Below, piece by piece: positions 1 to 7,261 of a stretch of DNA of 15,487 nt (position 1 is the first letter of the stretch; each line of letters opens with the position of its first letter). The stretch is from the NCBI GenBank assembly GCA_900552425.1, contig URZR01000023.1, positions 1 to 15,487 of the forward strand, written 5' to 3'. Below the pieces are notes generated by a model. The model searched no databases. It was not told the DNA's origin and worked only from the letters and a program-made list of their open reading frames with translations. The DNA is from an uncultured Collinsella sp. Its GTDB lineage: Bacteria; Actinomycetota; Coriobacteriia; Coriobacteriales; Coriobacteriaceae. The position numbers and the translations under genes were made by a program.

Positions 1-36
1 CGGGAGACGCATCTGCATCCCCCGCTTTTGTTGTGG

Positions 37-504
37 TTACTCTAGATCAATAAATTTGATGCTTAGGATCTTGCCGTCTTTGACGAGCATTCTGGCCATG
101 GTGGGGCCTCGGGTGCCTCTGGGGTAGCTGGCGCTGCCCGGGTTGAGGACTAGGCAGCGGCCCACCTGGGCTTCTTTGGTTACGTGGGTGTGGCCGTTGA
201 TGGCTACGTCTACGGATCCCACCGGAAGGTCTTCGCGGTAATGGGCTACGGCGAATTTGAGGCCTTCGTAGGTAAAGAGCGCAAGACGGTCTACATCGGG
301 ACCGTAGTCGCGGTAGTAATCGTTGTTGCCCAAGACGGCCCGCACGGGGGCGATGGTGCATAGGTGCTCGTAGTCCATCTCTGACGTGAGGTCGCCGGCG
401 TGGATGATCAGATCTGCGCCCTCAAGCTCATCCAAGAGCGCAGGCGATAAATAGCCGTGGGTGTCCGAGATGATGTCGATACGCTTGGCGCTTGCACTGT
501 TCAT
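37..504 (-). CDS. YfcE/MJ0936-type metallophosphoesterase (phosphodiesterase)
   Basis: A 155-residue calcineurin-like phosphoesterase of the small YfcE/MJ0936 family. Its metal-binding motifs are present in order: D14-x-H16 (SDTHG), GD at 37-38 (HAGD), GNND at 59-62, H88, and GHTH at 104-107, followed by NPGS at 121-124. Proteins of this family are cytoplasmic, bind two metal ions and hydrolyse phosphodiesters; the physiological substrate is usually unknown. I chose the ATG at 504 because GGAAGGG lies about six bases upstream and the protein then begins just before the first metal motif. An upstream in-frame start at 543 would fall in the tail of the preceding terminator. It is separated from the response regulator gene upstream by an intrinsic terminator, so it is probably transcribed on its own. 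Length is normal for the family. The family call is firm; the substrate cannot be told. Confidence 0.93.
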   Translation of the reverse strand: MNSASAKRIDIISDTHGYLSPALLDELEGADLIIHAGDLTSEMDYEHLCTIAPVRAVLGNNDYYRDYGPDVDRLALFTYEGLKFAVAHYREDLPVGSVDVAINGHTHVTKEAQVGRCLVLNPGSASYPRGTRGPTMARMLVKDGKILSIKFIDLE

Positions 505-545
505 GGGATCCCTTCCGCAAAAAAAACGATTCGGCAGATACATAC

Positions 546-596
546 AAAAAAGGCCCCACGGCCCCGCAGACGATGGGTCTACAGGGCTGCGGGGCC
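546..596 (-). terminator. Intrinsic terminator after the first LytTR regulator
   Basis: A perfect 10-bp stem (560-569 with 587-596, CTGCGGGGCC) is followed on the minus strand by GTGGGGCC and then a run of six T (551-546). The extra GGGGCC can also pair with the 5' arm, bringing the stem directly against the T run. It begins seven bases after the stop codon of the regulator gene and would end the glycosyltransferase-kinase-regulator operon. Confidence 0.82.
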
Positions 597-602
597 AGTG
601 TG

Positions 603-1319
603 CTAGAGACTCAGAGCCTTCTTGAGCGGCACGACGCGGCGGCGCGAAACCGGCACGCGTTCGTCGACGCCCGTAATGCCCAGCTGGATGGCGCCCGAGG
701 GCACCGTCTCAACGTCCGTGACGCACGCTAGGTTGACGATATAGCGGCGGTGAACACGGAAGAAGCCAAAGTCGCAGAGCTTGGCCTCAAACTGCGCCAG
801 CGAGGTCGTCGACAAAAAGCGATCATCGACGGTATAGATGCAGGAGTAATCGTCCTTTGCCATGATAAAGCGGATGTCATCCACGGGAATGAGCACCTTG
901 CGGCCGCCCTTTTCCACCGGGATACGCTCGATGGTCACTTTGCTGTCCGTAACCGGCTTGGCGCGTTGCATGACCTTCTCGATCGCGCGATCCAAGCGAG
1001 CTTCCTCGACAGGCTTCATCAGATAATCGACGGCATCGACGTCGAATGCCTCGACCGCATGGTCGCTATACGCAGTCACAAACACGATCGCCGGCGGATT
1101 TTTGAGCTTATGCAGCGCCTCGGCAAGTTGCAGGCCCGAGGCACCGGGCATCGAGATATCGAGAAACACGACATCCACGCGACTTTCCATAAGCATCTCG
1201 ATGGCGGAGCGGACGCTCGACGCCTCCGTGATCGTGCCGATCTTGCCCGTTTGCTCGAGCAGGAAGCGAAGCTCCGAGCGAGCCGGCGCCTCATCATCCA
1301 CAATCATCGCACGCAGCAT
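603..1319 (-). CDS. LytTR-family response regulator, pair 1
   Basis: A 238-residue response regulator with a CheY-like receiver (about 1-120) and a LytTR DNA-binding domain (about 130-235). Receiver residues are intact: acidic pocket DDE at 8-10, phosphoacceptor D54 in FLDISMPG, T82 and K102. The LytTR domain ends with the usual FRVHRRYIVNL and VPVSRRR stretches. LytTR proteins bind direct repeats in promoter DNA when phosphorylated. It follows the sensor kinase gene by 72 bp on the same strand and is almost certainly its partner. I chose the ATG at 1319; a TTG seven codons earlier is possible, but MLRAMIVDDE is the normal family start and GAAAGG lies about ten bases upstream. It is a paralogue of the regulator at 6489-7223. 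The target genes cannot be told; the transporters and glycosyltransferase in this window are candidates by location only. Confidence 0.93.
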   Translation of the reverse strand: MLRAMIVDDEAPARSELRFLLEQTGKIGTITEASSVRSAIEMLMESRVDVVFLDISMPGASGLQLAEALHKLKNPPAIVFVTAYSDHAVEAFDVDAVDYLMKPVEEARLDRAIEKVMQRAKPVTDSKVTIERIPVEKGGRKVLIPVDDIRFIMAKDDYSCIYTVDDRFLSTTSLAQFEAKLCDFGFFRVHRRYIVNLACVTDVETVPSGAIQLGITGVDERVPVSRRRVVPLKKALSL

Positions 1320-1391
1320 AGGGATAAAACCTTTCGTCAACTAACTACGCCGGGCATCCGTCGCATGACGTTGAGCCCGTAGCTTTTTATT

Positions 1392-2735
1392 TTACTCTTG
1401 AATGTCAAAGATGCTCTCTGACAAATCAAGATGAAGGAGCACTTTGGTGCCCTTGCCCGGCGCCGATTCGACACGCGTATAGGAGTGCGGCCCATAAAAG
1501 CGATGGATGCGCTCCGAAATATTGTGCATGGCCACACCGGCGCCGCCACCCTGGGGAGAGCTGGCGTCGGGACGGGCAGAGCGCTCGTCAAACAGTCTGG
1601 CGGCGGTACCCTCATCCATGCCCACGCCATTATCGGCCACGGCAATCAAGATTGCATCCTCGCCGTCTTGGTGAACGGTCACGTCGATCCTCAGGGCGTC
1701 GTCATCGCCCATACCATGACGTACGGCGTTCTCGACAATCGGCTGGATCACGAACGCCGGCACCAGCGTATCTTCCACGTCCTCGGACACATCGAACGTC
1801 GCAAGCACGCGGTCCTCGCCAAAGCGGGCCTTCTCAAAGGTAAGGTAGCGCTTGGTCTGTGCGACCTCGCGCGAGACCGGAATAAGCGATCCCGAGTTGT
1901 CGAGCGTGGCACGATAGAACGATGAGAACTCACGAAGCAGTTCGCGGGCCCGCAGCGGGTCGGTGCGCGTAAACGATGCAATGGTGTTCAGCGTGTTGAA
2001 CAGGAAGTGCGGGTTAATCTGCGCCTGCAGCGCACGCACCTCGGCGCGCGCCGTGAGCTCCTTTTGCACCTCGAGCTCGTGGATGGCGAGCTGTGTGGAC
2101 AAGATCTCGGCAAAGCCCGAGGCAAGCGCGTACTGGGTACGGTCGACGGCGCGCGGGGTCTTGTAGTAGAACTTGAGCGTACCGACGGTACGATCGCCCA
2201 CCTTGATGGGGGCGATAATGCCGGCGGGGACTTGGTTGTGCGAGCCGTCCGAGCCCACGACATCCACCATACGGTTGAACGACTGCACGATGCCATGTTC
2301 GATAACGTAGCGTGTGGCAAGCGTGTGGATGGGAGTATCGGGCAGCAGTTTTTCCTCAAACTCGCCCGCGCAGGCAAGCACGTTCTCCTCGTCGGTGATG
2401 GCCACCGTCATGGCGCGCGTCTCGGGCAAAATACGCCGGCACACCAAACGCGCCGACTCCTGCGTCAGACCGCCCTTAATGTCCTCGAGCATGGCCGAGG
2501 CCACCGAGAGCGTCTCCTCGGTGTACTGGGAGCGCACCGAATCGGGATTGAGCGTCAAAAAGATAAAGATGCACAGAAAGATGCACAGCAGCGCGCAGGC
2601 AATCACCGTGGCGATCGGCTCGATACCGGTCACCAAGGCAAAAATAAAGTACACCAGCACGCAAATGGCGCAGGCAACGGCAATGATGCGAAAGATTGAT
2701 ATTGAACTATCGCGCTGGGCGCGGCGGTCGATCAT
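1392..2735 (-). CDS. LytS/YpdA-like sensor histidine kinase, pair 1
   Basis: A 447-residue membrane sensor kinase of the LytS/YesM (His_kinase + HATPase_c) type. Two transmembrane helices (about 13-34 and 38-61) are followed by a GAF-like sensory region (about 75-215) and a short coiled segment. The phosphoacceptor is H243 in QINPHFLFNTLNTI. ATP-binding motifs follow: N box QPIVENAVRHG (331-341), DNGVGM (368-373) and a glycine-rich lid near 397-401. It has only two helices rather than the five or six of true LytS/BtsS proteins, so the signal may be read inside the cell by the GAF-like part. The ATG at 2735 has GGAGGGGG six bases upstream and overlaps the stop codon of the glycosyltransferase gene by four bases (ATGA), so the two are translationally coupled. 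The regulator gene follows by 72 bp. The signal is unknown. Confidence 0.92.
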   Translation of the reverse strand: MIDRRAQRDSSISIFRIIAVACAICVLVYFIFALVTGIEPIATVIACALLCIFLCIFIFLTLNPDSVRSQYTEETLSVASAMLEDIKGGLTQESARLVCRRILPETRAMTVAITDEENVLACAGEFEEKLLPDTPIHTLATRYVIEHGIVQSFNRMVDVVGSDGSHNQVPAGIIAPIKVGDRTVGTLKFYYKTPRAVDRTQYALASGFAEILSTQLAIHELEVQKELTARAEVRALQAQINPHFLFNTLNTIASFTRTDPLRARELLREFSSFYRATLDNSGSLIPVSREVAQTKRYLTFEKARFGEDRVLATFDVSEDVEDTLVPAFVIQPIVENAVRHGMGDDDALRIDVTVHQDGEDAILIAVADNGVGMDEGTAARLFDERSARPDASSPQGGGAGVAMHNISERIHRFYGPHSYTRVESAPGKGTKVLLHLDLSESIFDIQE

Positions 2736-3919
2736 TCGGCCCCCTCCAGGATACTGATCAGTTGTGCGTCACGCCAAAGCCCGTCCATGATCTTGGGCCA
2801 AAAGCTCTGGAAACGCAGATAGCTTGCGGCGTTTTGGCGCGCATAGGCCTTTGCCTCGTCGATACCATGGCGCCAGATGCGCAGGTAACCCTCATGCTCG
2901 CGGGTAAACACGCTGCGGACCATAGCGGTCTTGCGCACGCGGTCGTCGAGCTCGCGCGAAATCCACGGGCCCGGGTAGGGCATGAGCGATGCCGCCGTAA
3001 CGGGGATGAGCTCCTTTTGATGCGCGGCGAACGTCAACTTGGCCCGTTCGTAGTACCAACGGTATACATCCTGCATAAAGCGCGGTGAGCGCTTTTCGGA
3101 CTCCGGAGGCAGATGGCGCACGGTCCACTCGTTATCAAACCACACGTCGTAGCCAAACATACGCATGTTAAAGAGGTAATCCAAGTCCTCGCCGCGGGTG
3201 ATAAACGGGTCAAAGGCCACACGCGTAAAGGCGCGGGCGTGCAGGGCCATCAGGCCGCCGCACACGTAGTTGGAGCGCGAGATGCGGGTGCCCGAGAGCG
3301 CCTTTTTCATCCAACGGTTGAACTCGATGCGCTTGGTCCACCAACGATGGCAGATGCCCGCCTTGTCCGTGGGAGCCAACGGCGAGCCGTCGCGATCGTA
3401 GAAATAGCCGCTCTTGACCAAGATCGGCAGGCCCTGACGCGTCTGCTGACCCAGCGCGTAGGTCGCGCGCTTCATAAAGTCGGCATCGATGACAGTCTCA
3501 TCGTCATCCAAAAAGATAACCGCGTCATGCCCCAGCACAGCGGCACAAGCTAGCCCCATGTTGCGGATGGCACCGTAGCCTCGCAGGCTCACGCACTCGC
3601 CCGAACCCTTGGGCGCGATCTGAGCAACCCGGTCTGCGATGCGCGAGGCCTGGGTGTTGGTGACAACGGTGACCTTGAGCGTGGGATGCGCGTCGACAAT
3701 CTCGTGCACGCGCAGCGACACATCGGCTGTGGCAGAAACGGGACAGACCACCAAAAGGATGATGCGCGGGATGTCACGTACCTGCTCAAGCGAGGCCAGG
3801 CAGCGGTCGAGTTCGGGATTGTCGGCGTTGAGTCGCGTCGAATGGTCATAGGTGCCAGGGGCGTTTGCGCAAGCGTCATCGCCCGCCCAATACGTTGGAA
3901 TCACGACCGTGGCGTTCAT
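2732..3919 (-). CDS. GT-A fold (family 2-like) glycosyltransferase
   Basis: A 395-residue protein with a GT-A type glycosyltransferase fold. It starts with the usual strand VVIPTY (5-10); an IRNMG nucleotide-site segment lies at 118-122, the metal-binding DxD-type motif is FLDDDE (136-141), and an ED acidic pair at 244-245 (RGEDLDYLFNMRMFGYDVWF) looks like the catalytic base region, followed by H269. No transmembrane segment is seen, so it is probably cytoplasmic or membrane-associated. Families of this type add sugars to lipids, wall polymers or proteins; neither donor nor acceptor can be deduced. The start ATG at 3919 has a GGGAGGG ribosome site. Its stop overlaps the start of the sensor kinase, making it the first gene of a glycosyltransferase-kinase-regulator operon. 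The fold call is firm, the exact GT family less so. Confidence 0.85.
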   Translation of the reverse strand: MNATVVIPTYWAGDDACANAPGTYDHSTRLNADNPELDRCLASLEQVRDIPRIILLVVCPVSATADVSLRVHEIVDAHPTLKVTVVTNTQASRIADRVAQIAPKGSGECVSLRGYGAIRNMGLACAAVLGHDAVIFLDDDETVIDADFMKRATYALGQQTRQGLPILVKSGYFYDRDGSPLAPTDKAGICHRWWTKRIEFNRWMKKALSGTRISRSNYVCGGLMALHARAFTRVAFDPFITRGEDLDYLFNMRMFGYDVWFDNEWTVRHLPPESEKRSPRFMQDVYRWYYERAKLTFAAHQKELIPVTAASLMPYPGPWISRELDDRVRKTAMVRSVFTREHEGYLRIWRHGIDEAKAYARQNAASYLRFQSFWPKIMDGLWRDAQLISILEGAE

Positions 3920-3940
3920 GCCTTACCCTCCCTGCAACAC

Positions 3941-3975
3941 AAAAACGGGACGCCGCCAAACACAGGCGACGCCCC
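3941..3975 (-). terminator. Terminator-like hairpin in front of the glycosyltransferase operon
   Basis: An imperfect 11-bp stem (3947-3957 with 3965-3975, two mismatches, 7-base loop) is followed on the minus strand by five T (3945-3941) and then directly by the ribosome site of the glycosyltransferase gene. It may be the terminator of the MFS gene 115 bp upstream, or a leader attenuator, because a good -10 (TATGAT) lies between that gene and the hairpin. Confidence 0.6.
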
Positions 3976-3992
3976 GCGACCTAGCTGATTCC

Positions 3993-3998
3993 ATCATA
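3993..3998 (-). promoter_or_regulatory. Candidate -10 of the glycosyltransferase-kinase-regulator operon
   Basis: TATGAT on the minus strand matches the -10 consensus at five of six positions. No convincing -35 lies 16-18 bases upstream. If used, transcription would start near 3986 and the leader would open with the terminator-like hairpin at 3975-3947. Upstream, at 4015-4042, lie three alternating 5-base arms (ATTGC, GCAAT, ATTGC) that could be an operator. Confidence 0.35.
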
Positions 3999-4090
3999 CC
4001 CACTTGGGCAAATCATTGCTCGCAAGTCGCAATGTTTATTGCGGATAACCCCAAAAGAGTACCGTGGACAGGCACAATAGCCGCTCGCTC

Positions 4091-5350
4091 CTATGCGGCA
4101 TGCTCTGCCGCCCGAGTCATGCGGGACAGGCGGACCAGCAGCATAAAGCCAACGACCAGCAGCACACCAATGGAAAGGACGCCCAGCGACGGGTTGCCGG
4201 TCAGCGAGGTGACGACCGACACCAGGAAGGTGCCCATAACGCTTGCATAACGACCAAAGATGTCAAAGAAGCCGTAGTACTCGTTGGACTTTTCCTTGGG
4301 AATAATGCGGCCAAAGTAGCTACGGCTGAGCGCCTGCACGCCGCCCTGGAACAGGCCGACCAAAATGGCAAGCACCCAGAATTCAAAGGCGGTCTTGAGG
4401 AAGAACGCGGCAAAGAGCACGATGCCCATATAGGCGGCGACTGCCACCAAGATCATGTTGAGCGTGCCCACGCGGCCGGCGAGCTTGCCGTAAATGATGG
4501 CAGACGGAAAAGCAACAAACTGCGTGACGAGCAGCGCCAGGACCAGCTGCGTCGAATCGATGCCCAAGGCCGATCCGTAACTGGTGGCCATAGAAATGAC
4601 CGTGTGCACACCGTCGATATAGAAGAAGAACGCGATCATGTAGACCAGCACGGTCTTGTTGTGGGCGATCTCGCGCATGGTGTGTCCGACCTCGGAGAAC
4701 ACACCGCCCACGATGTGGCCGATGGTGTCCTCGGGACCGCGCTCGCGACCGTACTTTTGCTTATAGGTGCGAATGAGCGGCAGGGTAAAGATGAGCCACC
4801 AGGCACCAGTGATGACAAACGACAGACGCGTTGCCAGCATGGTGGGGACGCCAAGAGCGGGGCCACCCATGATGAGCGCAAGGCAGATGACGAACGGCAC
4901 GGTGGAACCGATGTAGCCCCAGGCATAGCCCGAGCTGGACACGGCGTCCATGCGCTCGTCGGTGGTAATGTCGGGCAGCATGGCGTCGTAGAACGTCATA
5001 GAAGAGTTAAGGCCGATGGTGCACAGCACGTACACGGTCAAAAATGCCATGGCGGACATTGGGATAGCCTGCGCCAGGCAAAGCACCAGGCCCGTGAGGA
5101 AGAAGCCCAAGAAGAACTTGATCTTGTTGCCGGCGTAGTCGGCAAGCGCGCCCAGAATGGGCATGAGCATGGCGATGACCAGCGAGGCGATCGTCTGCGC
5201 ATTGCCCCAGGCGACCACCAGGTCGGCCGAGGAAGCGCCGGTATTGATGGCGTTAAAGTAAATGGGCACCACCGAGGTATTGAGCAGCACGAGGGCCGAG
5301 TTTCCCACATCGTACATGACCCAGTTACGCTCGATCTTGGTGTATTTCAT
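4091..5350 (-). CDS. MFS transporter, UMF1/Atg22-like family
   Basis: A 419-residue polytopic membrane protein with about 12 hydrophobic helices. The N-terminus IERNWVMYDVGNSALVLL carries the W-x-MYDxGNSA signature of UMF1-type major facilitator proteins, which are related to yeast Atg22. Family members are thought to export small molecules such as amino acids, but bacterial substrates are mostly unknown. The gene starts at ATG 5350 with AAGGG about nine bases upstream. It follows the phospholipase C-like gene by 101 bp on the same strand, close enough for shared transcription although that gap could hold its own promoter. It lies between the two LytS/LytTR pairs; LytTR systems elsewhere (BtsSR, YpdAB) control transporters, so regulation by one of the pairs is a reasonable guess, not shown by the sequence. 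Confidence 0.88.
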   Translation of the reverse strand: MKYTKIERNWVMYDVGNSALVLLNTSVVPIYFNAINTGASSADLVVAWGNAQTIASLVIAMLMPILGALADYAGNKIKFFLGFFLTGLVLCLAQAIPMSAMAFLTVYVLCTIGLNSSMTFYDAMLPDITTDERMDAVSSSGYAWGYIGSTVPFVICLALIMGGPALGVPTMLATRLSFVITGAWWLIFTLPLIRTYKQKYGRERGPEDTIGHIVGGVFSEVGHTMREIAHNKTVLVYMIAFFFYIDGVHTVISMATSYGSALGIDSTQLVLALLVTQFVAFPSAIIYGKLAGRVGTLNMILVAVAAYMGIVLFAAFFLKTAFEFWVLAILVGLFQGGVQALSRSYFGRIIPKEKSNEYYGFFDIFGRYASVMGTFLVSVVTSLTGNPSLGVLSIGVLLVVGFMLLVRLSRMTRAAEHAA

Positions 5351-5451
5351 GGACAGGGACCCTTCGTATTCGCCCGATATGCAGCTAGTTCATCGTACCC
5401 CAATTGCACGGAGGCGCCGGTAAGGATTCGGCAAAGAGACAGGAGCGGACC

Positions 5452-6396
5452 CTACTCCTCGCGGTCGAACTCCTCGTCGGTGCCGAGCACGCGGCCGCTG
5501 TAGTTGACGTGACCGGTCACGGCCTCCATATCGCCGGTCTCGATAAAGCGGGCAACCGTGCACTCGTAATCGAGCAGCGCGCGGTCAAAGACCTCGGGGA
5601 AGCTCTCGGTCGAGACTTCATCGGTAAAGGGGTTCTTCCATGCCAAGTGGCCCAGGTTGCCGGTACGCTCGGGCAGCTCGGTCGTCACGCGGTGCGCAAG
5701 GCCGTCGAGCAGCGAGTAGTCGTGCACCAAGCCCTCAACCAGCGAGATCGCGCGCGTCTTTGCGGAGCCGGCCGGCTCAATCGCGCGGTAAAGTCGCTGC
5801 ATATTGGCAACGGCAGCACCGTACTCCCCCGCCGGAATGTCAATGCCGTACACGCGTCCGGCAACATAGCTCATCAGCACGCCGGCCACGCGATTGATGC
5901 GATCGGTGGTGACGATCTCGCCCGCCGGCGGGTAATCGTCGACCGTAGCGCCATCGCGTTTAAGCTGCAGCATCAGTACATCCAGGTCGCTCTCGATCAC
6001 GGCATGGACCTGACTGCTCGAATCCTCAAGCTCTGAATCGGACTCCACGATGCCAAACTGCTGCTCATAGACAAAGGGGTGAGCGTTGCGGTCGAGCACG
6101 TAATGAGACAGCAGGCCCAGCGCAAAGGCACGACCCAAGCTGGCGTCACGCGGCAGCAGATGCGACACGCCGTCGCGCAGGCACGCGAACTGGCGAGACA
6201 TGCGCGACCGATGCATGACCTGCGCCAGCAGCGTGCAGTCGGAAACACGCGGTGTCAGAATGTGAAAGAAAAACGGGTCGGGGCCTTGGTTGCCCAAGAT
6301 AAAGGCAATGCGCTCTTCATCGGACGTTATGACGCCCTGCGGAAGACGGTCGATGCTTTCCTCGCCAAACAGATGATGGGTGATAAGCGCGGGCAT
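5452..6396 (-). CDS. Zinc-dependent phospholipase C family protein
   Basis: A 314-residue protein resembling the zinc-dependent phospholipase C / S1-P1 nuclease fold. Likely zinc ligands are H7-H8 at the N-terminus (ITHHLFGEE), D40 in NQGPDPFFFH, H98 and D102 in SHYVLDRNAHPF (H106 also), and H131 plus E135 in HAVIESDLD. No signal peptide is seen, and the first residues are needed for metal binding, so unlike secreted phospholipase C toxins it appears to stay in the cytoplasm. I start at ATG 6396, where AAAGGA lies six bases upstream and the family-like sequence MPALITHHLFG begins; a start ten codons earlier would add an unrelated tail. It lies 92 bp after the second response regulator. Bacterial members of this cytoplasmic group are mostly uncharacterised, so the actual substrate is unknown. 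Confidence 0.85.
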   Translation of the reverse strand: MPALITHHLFGEESIDRLPQGVITSDEERIAFILGNQGPDPFFFHILTPRVSDCTLLAQVMHRSRMSRQFACLRDGVSHLLPRDASLGRAFALGLLSHYVLDRNAHPFVYEQQFGIVESDSELEDSSSQVHAVIESDLDVLMLQLKRDGATVDDYPPAGEIVTTDRINRVAGVLMSYVAGRVYGIDIPAGEYGAAVANMQRLYRAIEPAGSAKTRAISLVEGLVHDYSLLDGLAHRVTTELPERTGNLGHLAWKNPFTDEVSTESFPEVFDRALLDYECTVARFIETGDMEAVTGHVNYSGRVLGTDEEFDREE

Positions 6397-6488
6397 AATG
6401 ATCCTTTCGATTTCATTCGATTCCACCCATTATGCCCACCGCGCGCCCATGCCAAACCTGCGATGGTAAACGACAGCACGCAGACCGT

Positions 6489-7223
6489 CTACGCAAGCCC
6501 CAAGTGTGCTTTAACCTCGGCAGCGCGACGGCGGGACACCGGTACCGTCGAGTTCACGCGGTCAAGCCTGAGCTCCATCAACCCCGTGGAGCCAATCTCA
6601 ACATTGTGCACGTCTTCCAAATTGACCAGGTAGCTGCGATGAACGCGAATAAAGCCCTCGGAGTCCAAGCGACGCTCGAGCGAAGAGATCGACTCATTGA
6701 TCAGGTACGTTCCCTCGGCGCAGATGGCGTTGCAAAAATCGGCGCGCGCCTCAAAGTAGCAGACGTCTGCGGCAGGAATGAACACCTTTTTGCCCCCGCG
6801 GTCCACCGTCAGACGCAAAGGCTGGCGCGGAGCGTGGATAACACGACGGACACCCAAGGCTGCCTCGATCTTGTCGAGTGCCTTTGACAGGCGTGCGTCC
6901 TCGACCGGCTTGACGACATAATCGACGGCATCGAGGTTATAGGCATCAGCCGCATACTCGGCAAACGCCGTCACAAACACAACCACCGGCGGCGTCTTTA
7001 GGTTCTGCAGCGTCTCGGCAAGCTCAATTCCCGAGCGACCGGGCATGGTAATGTCTAAAAACAGCACGTCGGGCTTGTTCGACAGAATCGACTCCACGGC
7101 TTCGGTGACATTGCCCGCCTCGGCAATCTGACCCACACGCGTATCCTTTTCCAACAGATAGCGTAGCTCAGCCCTAATAGGAGGCTCGTCATCAACCACC
7201 AAGATGTTCCATCCCTCGGACAT
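6489..7223 (-). CDS. LytTR-family response regulator, pair 2
   Basis: A 244-residue response regulator with receiver (about 5-122) and LytTR DNA-binding domain (about 135-242). Key residues are intact: DDE at 11-13, phosphoacceptor D57 in FLDITMPG, T85 and K105 (VVKPVEDARL). The C-terminal domain holds the typical FIRVHRSYLVNLEDV and VPVSRRR stretches. It closely resembles the regulator at 603-1319 over its whole length, so the two arose by duplication. The gene follows its kinase by 38 bp, pointing to one transcript. ATG 7223 is preceded by GAGGGGAA at a workable distance. Its targets are unknown; neighbouring transporter genes are candidates by position only. Confidence 0.93.
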   Translation of the reverse strand: MSEGWNILVVDDEPPIRAELRYLLEKDTRVGQIAEAGNVTEAVESILSNKPDVLFLDITMPGRSGIELAETLQNLKTPPVVVFVTAFAEYAADAYNLDAVDYVVKPVEDARLSKALDKIEAALGVRRVIHAPRQPLRLTVDRGGKKVFIPAADVCYFEARADFCNAICAEGTYLINESISSLERRLDSEGFIRVHRSYLVNLEDVHNVEIGSTGLMELRLDRVNSTVPVSRRRAAEVKAHLGLA

Positions 7224-7261
7224 ATGCGCTTCCCCTCTTTTTCTCTCAATCCAACCGCGTG

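Noticed and set aside
4064..5503. A 479-codon plus-strand open frame
   Set aside because: It is the mirror of the MFS transporter gene; the product is H/D/Q-rich with no domain, while the minus strand gives a clean membrane protein.
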